From positions 535,198 through 599,197 of the forward strand of contig NZ_KB905379.1 of NCBI RefSeq assembly GCF_000379085.1: a stretch of DNA of 64,000 nucleotides, given 5' to 3'. The notes beneath the pieces are model-generated. The model saw only the letters and a list, made by a program, of their open reading frames with translations. It did no database searches and was not told the DNA's origin. Source of the DNA: Halomicrobium katesii DSM 19301. GTDB taxonomy: Archaea; Halobacteriota; Halobacteria; Halobacteriales; Haloarculaceae. A program made the position numbers and the translations under genes. This document shows, piece by piece, positions 23,039 to 31,239 of the stretch (its first letter is position 1; each line of letters opens with the position of its first letter).

Positions 23039-23045
23039 CTTAAAC
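23039..23045 (-). promoter_or_regulatory. TATA box of tRNA-Ala
   Basis: On the minus strand GTTTAAG lies about 30 bases upstream of the tRNA 5' end, the position expected for an archaeal TATA box. Confidence 0.6.
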
Positions 23046-23128
23046 CCATCGAAGGGATCGGACCGTGGGTCACGGTGTCGTCCGCCGTCGTCGAGCACGT
23101 CGTGTCGACTGATGTATAGTTCGGCCAC

Positions 23129-23138
23129 AATAAATAAG
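23129..23138 (+). promoter_or_regulatory. TATA-like element of the pilin-like operon
   Basis: AATAAATAAG stands out in GC-rich DNA about 50-60 bases before ATG 23189 and is the best promoter candidate for the pilin-like cluster. Confidence 0.45.
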
Positions 23139-23188
23139 GCGGGCAACAGCCTCCCTCCACCAGAGTCAGCGCGGTTTCGGGTCACAGT

Positions 23189-23731
23189 ATGCGGGGTTAC
23201 ACACGCGGACAGACGACGTTGGATTTCGCGTTCGGTATGAGTCTCTTCCTCGCCGTCGTGCTGTTCGTCTTCCTGTTCGTGCCCGGCGTGGTCGAGCCGT
23301 TCACCGCGGGGGCACAGGAGGAGACCGTCGCCGTCGACAGGGCAGCAGACGATCTCTCGCGGGCGACGCTGGGCAGCGCCGAGCGTCCGAAGGTCCTGAA
23401 CGGCACGTGTACGGCGGTGTTTTTCGACAATCGCTCTGCGAGTGGCTGTCACTTCGCGGGCGAGACGACGAACGAGCGGCTGGGGCTGGACAGCCGCCAG
23501 CGGGTCAACGTCACGGTGACGCGAAACGGGACGACGGCCCGGGAGGGGGCGAGTCCGCTGTGCTGGGACGCGGACACCGCGTCGCTGCGGGACCGGAGCG
23601 ACTGCGAGAGTGGCGACGTGTCTCTCCGGGCGGGCGAACCGACGACGGCCGACGTGGACGAGTCGGTGACCGCGCGTCGAGTGGTGTCGCTGAATCACGA
23701 GGTCGTCACGCTGGAGGTCGTACTGTGGTGA
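23189..23731 (+). CDS. Type IV pilin-like membrane protein (DUF7287-like)
   Basis: 180 residues. The N-terminus is MRGYTRGQTTLDFAFGMSLF followed by a hydrophobic helix, a class III (pilin-type) signal in which a prepilin peptidase would cut before the hydrophobic stretch; Q-T-T-L-D-F is typical of archaellin/pilin-like leaders. The ectodomain is beta-rich, with paired Cys residues and N-glycosylation sequons. It heads a cluster of five such proteins and I recall it as DUF7287. It probably forms or initiates a surface pilus-like structure. Confidence 0.75.
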   Translation: MRGYTRGQTTLDFAFGMSLFLAVVLFVFLFVPGVVEPFTAGAQEETVAVDRAADDLSRATLGSAERPKVLNGTCTAVFFDNRSASGCHFAGETTNERLGLDSRQRVNVTVTRNGTTAREGASPLCWDADTASLRDRSDCESGDVSLRAGEPTTADVDESVTARRVVSLNHEVVTLEVVLW

Positions 23732-23809
23732 TACTGCCGGCTGTCCGTCTGTACAGAATATTGCGGTCCCGTGGTCGCGAATATCGTGACACAGGTACAG
23801 CCGGTAGTA
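23732..23809. repeat. 78-bp palindromic repeat, copy 1
   Basis: Begins directly after the TGA of the preceding gene. Ends TACTGCCGGCTGT and ACAGCCGGTAGTA are inverted repeats with one mismatch; inner arms also pair imperfectly around GAATATTGCG and CGCGAATAT. It shares GCGAATATCGT, then ACAGCCG, with the copy at 26585-26659. Confidence 0.75.
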
Positions 23810-24402
23810 TGAGTCCGGAACGCGGGCAGGCCCACACGCTCGAAGCGGTGATCGCGGGGCTGTTGCTGTTGAGCAGCGTCGTCTTCGCGATGCAGATGAC
23901 GGCAGTGACGCCGCTGTCGGCCAGCACCTCGAGCCAGCACATCGAGAACCAGCAGCGTTCGGTCGCGCAGGGCGTGCTCGCGACGGCGGCCGACCGGGGC
24001 GCGCTCTCGACGAGCGTCCGGTACTGGAACGACACCGACGGTCGGTTCCACGGCACGCCCGACATCGGGTTCTACACGAACGAGCCGCCGGACACGACCT
24101 TCGGGCAGATCCTGGAACGGACGCTCGACGAGCGCAGTATCTCCTACAACGTCTACCTCCGGTACCGCAGGCCGAGCGGCGGAATCGCCACCCGGCGGAT
24201 GATTTACCGGGGTCGGCCGAGCGACAACGCGGTGTCGGCCGCACGGACCGTGACACTCGGGCCGGACGATCCGCTGATGCGACCGGACGAGACCGCGAAC
24301 GAGTCGGTGACGGTCGGTTCGGCGAGTCGCTATCCCGTCCAGCGGGTCGGCACCTCGGTGTACAACGTGGTCCGCGTGGAGGTGGTCGCGTGGCGGATCT
24401 GA
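23809..24402 (+). CDS. Type IV pilin-like membrane protein (DUF7288-like)
   Basis: 197 residues from ATG 23809, whose A is the last base of the palindromic repeat. The N-terminus ERGQAHTLEAVIAGLLLL then a hydrophobic helix is a class III signal; the exported part has conserved-looking SASTSSQH and NQQRSVAQG segments. I recall the family as DUF7288. It overlaps the next gene, so this and the following three form one translational unit. Confidence 0.75.
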   Translation: MSPERGQAHTLEAVIAGLLLLSSVVFAMQMTAVTPLSASTSSQHIENQQRSVAQGVLATAADRGALSTSVRYWNDTDGRFHGTPDIGFYTNEPPDTTFGQILERTLDERSISYNVYLRYRRPSGGIATRRMIYRGRPSDNAVSAARTVTLGPDDPLMRPDETANESVTVGSASRYPVQRVGTSVYNVVRVEVVAWRI

Positions 24403-25385
24403 GCCGCCTGGATCGCCGCTGTCGCTCGCTGGGCGACGACCGCGCACAGGTCATTCTGGTGGCGGCCTTCGTGATGGCGGTCACGTTCGTCATGCTGGCG
24501 CTGGTCGTCAACTCGGCGATCTTCACGGAGAACCTCGCCAGCCGCGGCGAAACGGCTGGCAGCGACGACGCGTTGCTGGTGCGCCAGTCGATCGAGCAGT
24601 CGACCGGCCACGCGATCGAGTACGCGAACACGCACAACGCCAGCGACACGACGACGCTGGCGACAAGCCTCGACGAGAGCGTCGGGACGCTCTCGGCGCT
24701 GTCGGGAGCGCATCACGCCTCGGGCGGGAAGGTGGTCAGCGTAGCGGGGCCGACCGACATCGAGAACGGGACTAGAGTCAGGGACGACGCCCCCGGCGGC
24801 TCCTCGTTCGAAAACGCGAGCGAGGGCAACGCGACGAGTGTCGACTGGCGCGTCGCCCACGGCGTCGCGGAGACGCGTGCCTACAGGATGAACGTGAGCG
24901 GCGTCAACCGGACGGGCAACTTCGGCGGTCCGGCCGACCAGTTCCGGGTGCGGATCGAGGACGGCGCGGGCGCGACCTGGATCATGAACGTCACCCACGA
25001 CACTGCCGACGGGACCTACAAGATCGGCGTCGAGGACGGTGCCGGACGACAGGGCGTCTGTGCGGTCGACGACGGGGTCGACTACTTCCACGTCGATCTG
25101 ACGGCGGGGCTCGTCGACGGGGCACCGTGTCCGGCGCTGTCGTTCGGCGAGGGCGTGTCGGAACCCTACGAGATCGCCTACGAGGAGGGCGACAAGGTGA
25201 CCGGCAACTACTCGCTGGTCGTCGGCGACGACGCCACCAGCAACGGGAACCTGCCGTCGTCGTCGACCGGAGACGATCCGTACGCGACGCCCGCCATCTA
25301 CGCCGCGAACGTCACGTACCGCTACGACGGGGCGAAGCTGCGCTACGAGACGACGATCCGGGTCGCGCCGGGTGAGCCGACGTGA
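24390..25385 (+). CDS. Pilin-like membrane protein (DUF7261-like)
   Basis: 331 residues from GTG 24390. After DDRAQVILVAAFVMAVTFVMLALVVN, a hydrophobic N-terminal helix with the pattern of a type IV pilin-like stem, comes a long glycosylation-rich beta ectodomain. I recall the family as DUF7261. It overlaps both neighbours, consistent with a stoichiometric pilus or secretion-like assembly together with them. Confidence 0.72.
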   Translation: MADLSRLDRRCRSLGDDRAQVILVAAFVMAVTFVMLALVVNSAIFTENLASRGETAGSDDALLVRQSIEQSTGHAIEYANTHNASDTTTLATSLDESVGTLSALSGAHHASGGKVVSVAGPTDIENGTRVRDDAPGGSSFENASEGNATSVDWRVAHGVAETRAYRMNVSGVNRTGNFGGPADQFRVRIEDGAGATWIMNVTHDTADGTYKIGVEDGAGRQGVCAVDDGVDYFHVDLTAGLVDGAPCPALSFGEGVSEPYEIAYEEGDKVTGNYSLVVGDDATSNGNLPSSSTGDDPYATPAIYAANVTYRYDGAKLRYETTIRVAPGEPT

Positions 25386-25825
25386 ACGATCGCGCCGTCT
25401 CCTCGACGTTCAGCTACGTGCTCAGCCTCGCGATCGCGACCATGCTGGTGACGGGGCTGCTCGTCGCGTCCGGCAGCTTCGTCGAGGACCGCCAGCGCCA
25501 GGTCGTCAGATCCGAACTCCAGGTGATCGGCCAGCAGGTGTCGGCGGACATCGCACGCGCGGACAGGCTCGTCAGAGCCAGTGACGATCCGGCCGGTGCG
25601 ACGGTGCGGATCGAACAGCAGTTCCCCGCCCGAATCACGGGCACGACCTACCGGCTCGAACTCGTGGCGACGCCGTCACCGACGATCCGCCTGCGGTCGA
25701 GCAGTCCCGAGGTCCGTGTCACGGTGGGCGTCCAGAACAGGACGGCACTCAGCAACTCGTCGGCCGACGGCGGAACGGTCGTCGTCGGCTACGACGGCAG
25801 CGCCCTGGGGGTGCGCAATGACTGA
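25382..25825 (+). CDS. Pilin-like membrane protein (DUF7266-like)
   Basis: 147 residues from GTG 25382 (overlaps previous stop by four). NDRAVSSTFSYVLSLAIATM leads into the N-terminal hydrophobic stem, then an exported domain with an R-A-D-R-L-V helix and beta strands, like minor pseudopilins. I recall it as DUF7266. It probably assembles with its neighbours. Confidence 0.72.
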   Translation: MNDRAVSSTFSYVLSLAIATMLVTGLLVASGSFVEDRQRQVVRSELQVIGQQVSADIARADRLVRASDDPAGATVRIEQQFPARITGTTYRLELVATPSPTIRLRSSSPEVRVTVGVQNRTALSNSSADGGTVVVGYDGSALGVRND

Positions 25826-26570
25826 TCGCGCGGTCAGTGAGGTGCTCGGGTTCGCCCTCGTGTTCGGAATGGTCGTCGCCTCGGTCGCGATCATCTCGGT
25901 CAGCGGACTGGGGACGCTCCAGGACGTGCGGGACGCCGAGCAGACGAACAACGCACAGCGGGCCTTCGACGTGCTGGCGGACAACATGGCCGACATCCAT
26001 CAGCGGGGGGCCCCGAGCCGAGCGACCGAGGTCAGCCTCGGTAGCGCACAGTTGTACACGGGCGAGAACGTGACGATCAACGTGACCGCAATCGACCGCG
26101 ACACCGCCGACGGGAACGAGAGCGTCGAGCGATCGGTCAGGCCGATCGTCTACGAGAGCGACGGAGCGCAACGGCTCGTCTACGAGGGTGGCGCGGTGTT
26201 TCAGGTCTCCCGTGATGGCGGATTTCACACCGTCGAACCGCCGCTGGTGGCCCGAGACGGCCGTGTGCTCGTCCCGATCGTCCAGACGCGGACCGAGCGC
26301 GTCCGGAGCGTCGGCGGGTCGACCGTCCTGGTACGCGCGAACCAGCAGTCCTCGGCCGTCGCCGTCTCCGGTGGACAGTTCGAGAACGTCAGCGTGACCG
26401 TCACGTCGCCGCGGTGGGAGCTCTGGCAGCGAGCCTTCGAGCAGACAGCTCTCTCGGAGTGTGCGCCCGATCCGGACGCGGCCAGCGTGACGTGCTACCT
26501 GGAGCCGGGGGCGTCGCCGGATCGACTGTACGTTCCCGTCCACGAGATCGATCTGACGATCGAGCTGTGA
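25818..26570 (+). CDS. Pilin-like membrane protein (DUF7289-like)
   Basis: 250 residues from ATG 25818, overlapping the previous gene by 8 bases. DRAVSEVLGFALVFGMVVAS matches the haloarchaeal pilin start RAVSEVLG-x-AL, followed by a beta ectodomain with GSAQLYTGENVTINV and ERVRSVGGSTVLV. I recall it as DUF7289. Last plus-strand gene of the cluster; a minus-strand relative converges on it. Confidence 0.75.
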   Translation: MTDRAVSEVLGFALVFGMVVASVAIISVSGLGTLQDVRDAEQTNNAQRAFDVLADNMADIHQRGAPSRATEVSLGSAQLYTGENVTINVTAIDRDTADGNESVERSVRPIVYESDGAQRLVYEGGAVFQVSRDGGFHTVEPPLVARDGRVLVPIVQTRTERVRSVGGSTVLVRANQQSSAVAVSGGQFENVSVTVTSPRWELWQRAFEQTALSECAPDPDAASVTCYLEPGASPDRLYVPVHEIDLTIEL

Positions 26571-26584
26571 CGGCCGAGGAGTCG

Positions 26585-26659
26585 CACTGTCGGCTGTGTG
26601 CGTGACCGATGTCGCCACCCCGGGCAGCGAATATCGTCACGAAGGGACAGCCGACAGTG
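26585..26659. repeat. 75-bp palindromic repeat, copy 2
   Basis: CACTGTCGGCTGT (26585-26597) and ACAGCCGACAGTG (26647-26659) form a perfect 13-bp inverted repeat. On the minus strand it starts immediately after the TGA of the 26660-28402 gene. It lies between convergent genes and may also act as a bidirectional terminator. Confidence 0.75.
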
Positions 26660-28402
26660 TCAGTCGCGAGCTTCGATCTCGATCTCCGAGACGTGGAGGT
26701 AGGTCAGTCGGACGATGTTCTCGGCCGGCGGGACGGCGTTGACCCGCTTCAGCGACCGGTCGTAGTGGACCTGTCCGCCGTTGTCAATCGTGACGCTCCC
26801 GGTGACGACACCGCCGTAGAGGCTCCCCTTCTCGACCGTGAACGAGCTACTGCCGAGCGTGCCGCCAGGTGCGAAGACGACGCCCTCGAACAGGTGGGTG
26901 TCACTGGAGGTCCCGTCGATCCGTCCCTGGAAGTCCTCGCGGCCGTAGAGCCAGAACTGGGAGGCGTTCTGCCCCTCGTCGATGTCGATCTGGCCGCCGC
27001 TTCCCTCGATCGAGAAGTGGTGGTCCGACGCCGTCGTCGTCTGTCCGTCGACGTACAGGCGGACCGTCCCGTTTCCGACGACGTGGATTCGGCCGTCGTT
27101 CTTCAGCTGGACGTAGTCACGGACCGCGAGACTGATCGTCCCGTCGGTCCCGGTGTCCAGCGTCAGCGTCTCGCCGTCGAGAACGAGTCGATCGAGGTGG
27201 TACTCGCCGGTCGAGAGCGTCTGGTCGCCGTCGCTCAGCGTCGTCCCCGTGATCGCGCCCGTGTCGCCGTTGTCGTTGTCCCCGGTCGCGTTCTCGTACC
27301 GTCGCTCGATGACGGCGTCGATCGGACCGATCCCGTCGACGCCCGAGAGCTGTTCGATCGAGCCGTCGACGCCGCCGCTGCCGGTGACCTTGATGTCGTC
27401 GGTGTAACCGGCGTCTCGGGTCACCACACCGCTCCCTTTGACGGTCACCTTGCCCCCCGACGCCAGCGAGCCGTTGACCTGGCTGTTGCCCTTGACCGTC
27501 ACGTCGCCGGCCGTCCGGATCGACCCGTTGTGCGTCTTCGTGTCGGCGTACAGCCCGGTCCCTTTCGAGGAGTTGTAGCTGTCGGTCCGGGTCTGATCGC
27601 CGCTCCCGGCCAGTACGATCTCGCCGCCCGCTGACGTGGCCGCGACGGCGTTCGTGACGGTCTGTGGCCCGGCCGGGACGACGAGTGTCACCGTCGCCGT
27701 CTCGTTCGCGTGATCGAGCGTGGCCTCGCCGTCCGTACGCTCTTCGAAGAATCGGCCCCACGCCCGGTAGTACTCACTCCTGACGGTCACGTTGACGCGG
27801 CCGCCGTCGAGCGGGTTCACCCACTGTTCGTCGGCCGAGGCGTTCGGAAAGTGCTGCGTCGAGCGACCGCCCGGTCGAACCGCGATCCGGCCGTCGAGCG
27901 ACTCGTCGCCGGAGACGGTCACCAGCGGGAGCGTCAGCGTCGCGTCCCGGTAGTGAAACTCCGGCGGCGAGACCATCAGCGAGCCGCCGCCACCGTCCGT
28001 CTTCCAGACGCCGCCTCCCTGGTACGCGACCGAGCGGCCGTCGTTCTCGTAGGCGATCGAGCCGAGCGTCGCGTTCATCACCGTCTTCGTGGAGTCGTTG
28101 GACGTGTTCGTCACCGCGACGGTCATCCGCCCCGCGTCGTCCCGGAGCCGATAGGCGGCCCCGTCCGTCCTCGACAGCGAGAGCTCCTGTCCGCCGGCAC
28201 TCCCCAGCGCGACCATCGCGACGGTCGAGTCCAGTTGTGTCAGGCCCTTCTCGGCGCGCTCGACGCCCATCGTCTCTCGGGTGTCAGACAGCGACTGGGC
28301 ACCCAGCGTCACGACGGTCAGCGAGCCGGCGACGACCATCGAGACGAGGAGGATCACGGCGATCGGCGACGACTGCCCGCGCCGGCCGAGGCCCCGGTAC
28401 AT
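26660..28402 (-). CDS. Large pilin-like protein with repetitive beta domain (DUF7305-like)
   Basis: 580 residues. RRGQSSPIAVILLVSMVVAG gives a class III/pilin-like N-terminus. The first half of the ectodomain resembles the product of 25818-26570 (GGGVWKTDGGGGSLMVSPPEFHYRD matches its INQ-type strand order loosely). The second half is a repetitive V-K-G-S-G / T-V-K-G-N-S beta-solenoid, similar to polymer-forming adhesin-like repeats. I recall the family as DUF7305. Possibly the tip or adhesin of the surface structure made by the neighbouring genes. Confidence 0.72.
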   Translation of the reverse strand: MYRGLGRRGQSSPIAVILLVSMVVAGSLTVVTLGAQSLSDTRETMGVERAEKGLTQLDSTVAMVALGSAGGQELSLSRTDGAAYRLRDDAGRMTVAVTNTSNDSTKTVMNATLGSIAYENDGRSVAYQGGGVWKTDGGGGSLMVSPPEFHYRDATLTLPLVTVSGDESLDGRIAVRPGGRSTQHFPNASADEQWVNPLDGGRVNVTVRSEYYRAWGRFFEERTDGEATLDHANETATVTLVVPAGPQTVTNAVAATSAGGEIVLAGSGDQTRTDSYNSSKGTGLYADTKTHNGSIRTAGDVTVKGNSQVNGSLASGGKVTVKGSGVVTRDAGYTDDIKVTGSGGVDGSIEQLSGVDGIGPIDAVIERRYENATGDNDNGDTGAITGTTLSDGDQTLSTGEYHLDRLVLDGETLTLDTGTDGTISLAVRDYVQLKNDGRIHVVGNGTVRLYVDGQTTTASDHHFSIEGSGGQIDIDEGQNASQFWLYGREDFQGRIDGTSSDTHLFEGVVFAPGGTLGSSSFTVEKGSLYGGVVTGSVTIDNGGQVHYDRSLKRVNAVPPAENIVRLTYLHVSEIEIEARD

Positions 28403-28447
28403 ACCGCCACGGACGCGACTGAGGGGAATAAGGCGCGCGACCGTTCG

Positions 28448-28473
28448 AACCGTTTAGCACCGTTCAAACGGTT
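28448..28473. promoter_or_regulatory. AACCGTTT inverted repeat upstream of the large pilin-like gene
   Basis: AACCGTTT at 28448-28455 and AAACGGTT at 28466-28473 form a perfect inverted repeat 46-71 bases upstream of the minus-strand start at 28402. AAACGGTT occurs again near 28551. It looks like a regulator-binding site that could serve both the pilin-like gene and the rpS15 side. Confidence 0.45.
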
Positions 28474-28614
28474 ATCGCCGGTGATATTCGAGAGGGGAAA
28501 TCGGTCGGGCCGGCCCGTCACCGTTCACGGACAGCCACCGGCCGCAGTAGAAACGGTTTTACGCGCCGAGTGGGGAGAGTACGTCGGGAACAGCACGACC
28601 GCAAATCTGACCCG

Positions 28615-28666
28615 CCACGCGGTTGCGTGGCTTCGAGATTGCGGCCGTGTCCGGTGTTTCGACACC
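28615..28666 (+). ncRNA. Two hairpins in the rpS15 leader
   Basis: CCACGC-GGTT-GCGTGG (28615-28630) and GGTGT-TTCG-ACACC (28653-28666, UUCG tetraloop) are perfect stems 54-105 bases upstream of ATG 28720. Long structured leaders are unusual in haloarchaea. It may be an autoregulatory r-protein leader or part of another RNA; no known class is recognised. Confidence 0.4.
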
Positions 28667-28719
28667 ACACGCTCGCGCTGCGAGTAGCACGTAGCGGTCT
28701 GTGCCGTTCCAACCTAACA

Positions 28720-29184
28720 ATGGCACGAATGCACACACGACGCCGCGGCTCGTCCGACTCGGACAAGCCCGTGGCAGACGAACCGCCGGAGTGGAGCGAC
28801 GTAGACGAAGACGCGATCGAGGAGCGAGTCGTCGAGCTCGCAGAGCAGGGCCACTCGCCCAGCGAGATCGGCCTCAAGCTCCGCGACGAGGGCGTCCAGG
28901 GGACGCCGATCCCGGACGTCTCGCTCGCGACGGGCAAGAAGGTCACCGAGATCCTCGAAGAGAACGACGCGACCGCCGAACTGCCCGAAGACCTCCGGAA
29001 CCTGATGAAGAAGGCCGTCCGCCTGCGAGAGCACATGGACGAAAATCCGGGCGACCACCAGAACAAGCGCGCGCTCCAGAACAACCAGTCGAAGATCCGC
29101 CGCCTCGTCGACTACTACCGCGGCGACGAGATCGACGCGGACTTCACCTACAGCTACGAGCGAGCGAAGCAACTGATCGAGTAA
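28720..29184 (+). CDS. rps15: 30S ribosomal protein S15
   Basis: 154 residues from ATG 28720 (MARMHTRRRGSS), the usual haloarchaeal start; the longer open frame upstream has no family similarity. The archaeal/eukaryotic N-terminal extension (SPSEIGLKLRDEGVQGTPIPD) is followed by the S15 core (LPEDLRNLMKKAVRLREHM, RALQNNQSKIRRLVDYYR). It binds 16S rRNA in the small-subunit platform. First gene of an operon with a DHH protein, Pcc1 and S3Ae. Confidence 0.97.
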   Translation: MARMHTRRRGSSDSDKPVADEPPEWSDVDEDAIEERVVELAEQGHSPSEIGLKLRDEGVQGTPIPDVSLATGKKVTEILEENDATAELPEDLRNLMKKAVRLREHMDENPGDHQNKRALQNNQSKIRRLVDYYRGDEIDADFTYSYERAKQLIE

Positions 29185-29187
29185 TCG

Positions 29188-30288
29188 ATGTCCACAGCCG
29201 GTCGCGATCAGGCGTCCGCCACGCCGCCCAGTGACCTCGCCGGCACGCTCGACGGGGCCGACTTCGTTCGGCTCGTCGCGCGCGCCGACGGGGACGGGCT
29301 GGCAGCCACGGGACTTCTCGCACGCGCTCTCGCGGCGCGCGAGACGCCATTCCAGGCGTCGGTCGCGCGAACGGGCGAGGCGGGAGCCCGGACGACGGAC
29401 GCCGACGTCACGGTCAGCGTCGGTGCCGAGAGCGTCGACGCGACCGCGACACTCGCGGACGAGCCACTGAGCACCGCGGCCGTCGAGACGGTGCGGGCGC
29501 TTGGCACCGAGCCCGATCTGGCGCTCGCGCTGGCCGGCACGACCGTCGCCGACGGCGACTCCGACGAGGCCACGCTGGCCGAGGCCGCCGGGTTCGAGCG
29601 CCGCCCCGGCGTCGCCGTCCCGGTGAGCGAGTACGTCGACGGGCTCGCACACTCGACGCTGTTGCACGCGCCCTTTTCGGGCGAGCGCGCGGCCGTCGAG
29701 GACGCGATCGAGGCGCTGGGCTCCGACGACGACACGGACCGACACCGTCGCGTCGCCTCGCTGGTCGCGCTGGCGATCGCGGGCGACGAGACCGCCACCG
29801 ATCGAGCCACCGAGGCGATCCAGCGGGCGCTGCGCCCCTACGTCGGCGGCCCGTTCGAGACGATCGGCGGCTACGGCGACGTGCTGGACGCCGTCGCACG
29901 CGAACGGCCCGGACTCGGCGTCGCGCTCGCGCTCGGCCACGACGGCGTGCGCGAGCAGGCACTCGACGTCTGGCGCACGCACGCCAGCAGAGCCCACACC
30001 GGAATCCGGACCGCGTCGACCCAGCGGTACGACGGCCTGTTCGTCGTCCGTGGCGACGCGATGCCCGTCGAGACGGTCGCCAGACTCGTCGCGCGGTTTC
30101 GCTCGCCCGAGCCGGTGACGCTGGTCGTCGCTGGCGACAGGGCCGCGGTTCGCGGGACCGACGACCGATCCGTCGCGCCCGCGCTCGACGCCGCGACGAC
30201 CGCCGTCGGCGGAACGGCGACCCGCACGAACGCGCGGTTCGAGGGCGACACCGACGACCTCGTCGAGCGGGTCCGGGAGGCACTATGA
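29188..30288 (+). CDS. DHH-family RecJ-like protein
   Basis: 366 residues. The N-terminal motif VARADGDGLAATGLLARAL matches motif I (D-x-D-G) of the DHH superfamily, and a Gly-rich C-terminal DHHA1-like segment is visible. Some catalytic motifs look degenerate, as in archaeal Cdc45/RecJ-like companion proteins that bind GINS. In haloarchaea this protein commonly sits between rpS15 and Pcc1/S3Ae. Probable role in replication or repair; whether it is an active exonuclease is not clear from sequence. Confidence 0.85.
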   Translation: MSTAGRDQASATPPSDLAGTLDGADFVRLVARADGDGLAATGLLARALAARETPFQASVARTGEAGARTTDADVTVSVGAESVDATATLADEPLSTAAVETVRALGTEPDLALALAGTTVADGDSDEATLAEAAGFERRPGVAVPVSEYVDGLAHSTLLHAPFSGERAAVEDAIEALGSDDDTDRHRRVASLVALAIAGDETATDRATEAIQRALRPYVGGPFETIGGYGDVLDAVARERPGLGVALALGHDGVREQALDVWRTHASRAHTGIRTASTQRYDGLFVVRGDAMPVETVARLVARFRSPEPVTLVVAGDRAAVRGTDDRSVAPALDAATTAVGGTATRTNARFEGDTDDLVERVREAL

Positions 30289-30521
30289 GAGAAGCGACGA
30301 TCCGGACGGCCCACGGCGACGACGCCGCGGCCGAGCGGATCGCCAGCGCGCTCCGCCCGGACAACACCGACGAGATGGCCACGCGCGTCGACGGCGACGA
30401 GATCGTGACGACGATCGACCGCGAGACGACCGGCGGACTCCACTCGACAGTCGACGACTACGTCGTCAACCTCCGCGTCGCAGCACAGCTTGCCGACCAA
30501 CACACAACACACACATCATGA
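30285..30521 (+). CDS. pcc1: KEOPS complex subunit Pcc1
   Basis: 78 residues, overlapping the previous stop. The alpha/beta pattern with ASALRPDNTDEM, DGDEIVTTI and LHSTVDDYVVNLRVAAQL is characteristic of Pcc1, the dimerising subunit of the KEOPS complex that makes t6A37 on ANN-decoding tRNAs. It overlaps the S3Ae start by four bases. Confidence 0.92.
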   Translation: MREATIRTAHGDDAAAERIASALRPDNTDEMATRVDGDEIVTTIDRETTGGLHSTVDDYVVNLRVAAQLADQHTTHTS

Positions 30522-31138
30522 GCGAACGATCCGTATCCCGACAGAAGCAAGAAAAGCGGTGGTACACCGTGCTCGCTCCCGAGCAGTTCGACCGGGAGGA
30601 ACTCGGTGAGACCACGGCAGACGAGGCAGAGAAGGTGCTCGGACGCACCATCCAGACAACGCTTGGCGATCTGAAAGACGACGCCAGCGAGAACAACACG
30701 AAGCTGACCTTCAAGATCAACGAGGTCGCCTCCGACTCCGCGTACACGGAGTTCATCAAGCACGAGCTGACCCGCGACTACCTGCGGTCGCTCGTCCGCC
30801 GGGGCTCCTCGAAGGTCGAGGCCTTCATCACCGTGCTGACGACGGACGACTACCGCGTCCAGATCCAGCCGGTCGCGCTGACGACCAAGAAGGCCGACGC
30901 CTCCCAGGAGAAGGCGATCCGCCGACAGATGATCGACATCGTCGAGGAGACGGCCGAGGACCGCAGCTTCGAGCAGCTCGTCGACTCCATCGTCGAGGGG
31001 CGGCTCTCCTCTGCACTGTACAGCGAGTGCAAGGACATCTACCCGCTTCGCCGGGTCGAGATCCAGAAGACCACGATGGAAGCCCGTCCCGAGGAAGTCG
31101 CAGCCGAAGAAGAGACCTCGGTCGACGTCGAGGAGTAG
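30518..31138 (+). CDS. rps1e: 30S ribosomal protein S3Ae (eS1)
   Basis: 206 residues. The start SVSRQKQEKRWYTVLAPEQF and internal RGSSKVEAFITVLTTDDYRVQIQPVALT are typical of archaeal/eukaryotic eS1, on the small-subunit platform near the mRNA exit. The operon ends here, with a T-run downstream. Confidence 0.96.
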   Translation: MSERSVSRQKQEKRWYTVLAPEQFDREELGETTADEAEKVLGRTIQTTLGDLKDDASENNTKLTFKINEVASDSAYTEFIKHELTRDYLRSLVRRGSSKVEAFITVLTTDDYRVQIQPVALTTKKADASQEKAIRRQMIDIVEETAEDRSFEQLVDSIVEGRLSSALYSECKDIYPLRRVEIQKTTMEARPEEVAAEEETSVDVEE

Positions 31139-31160
31139 CTGCGCTTTCGCCGCGTTTTTT
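31139..31160 (+). terminator. T-rich terminator of the rpS15-S3Ae operon
   Basis: A GC-rich stretch followed by TTTTTT (31155-31160) lies right behind the S3Ae stop, as in archaeal oligo-T terminators. Confidence 0.5.
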
Positions 31161-31239
31161 CGACGCCACGCCCGTAGCGGCCGGCTAATCGCCGGTAGAC
31201 GGAGCCCAACGAAGGGGGCGTCGGCAGAACGACGCCCCA

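Noticed and set aside
22928-24649. 573-residue minus-strand frame
   Set aside because: It crosses the tRNA gene and is antisense to the pilin-like genes; Arg/Pro/Ser-rich shadow composition.
29188-30288. Chromosomal DHH/RecJ-like gene as part of the mobile replication module
   Set aside because: It lies in the conserved rpS15-Pcc1-S3Ae operon outside the element; any link to the element GINS-like protein is only by protein family.
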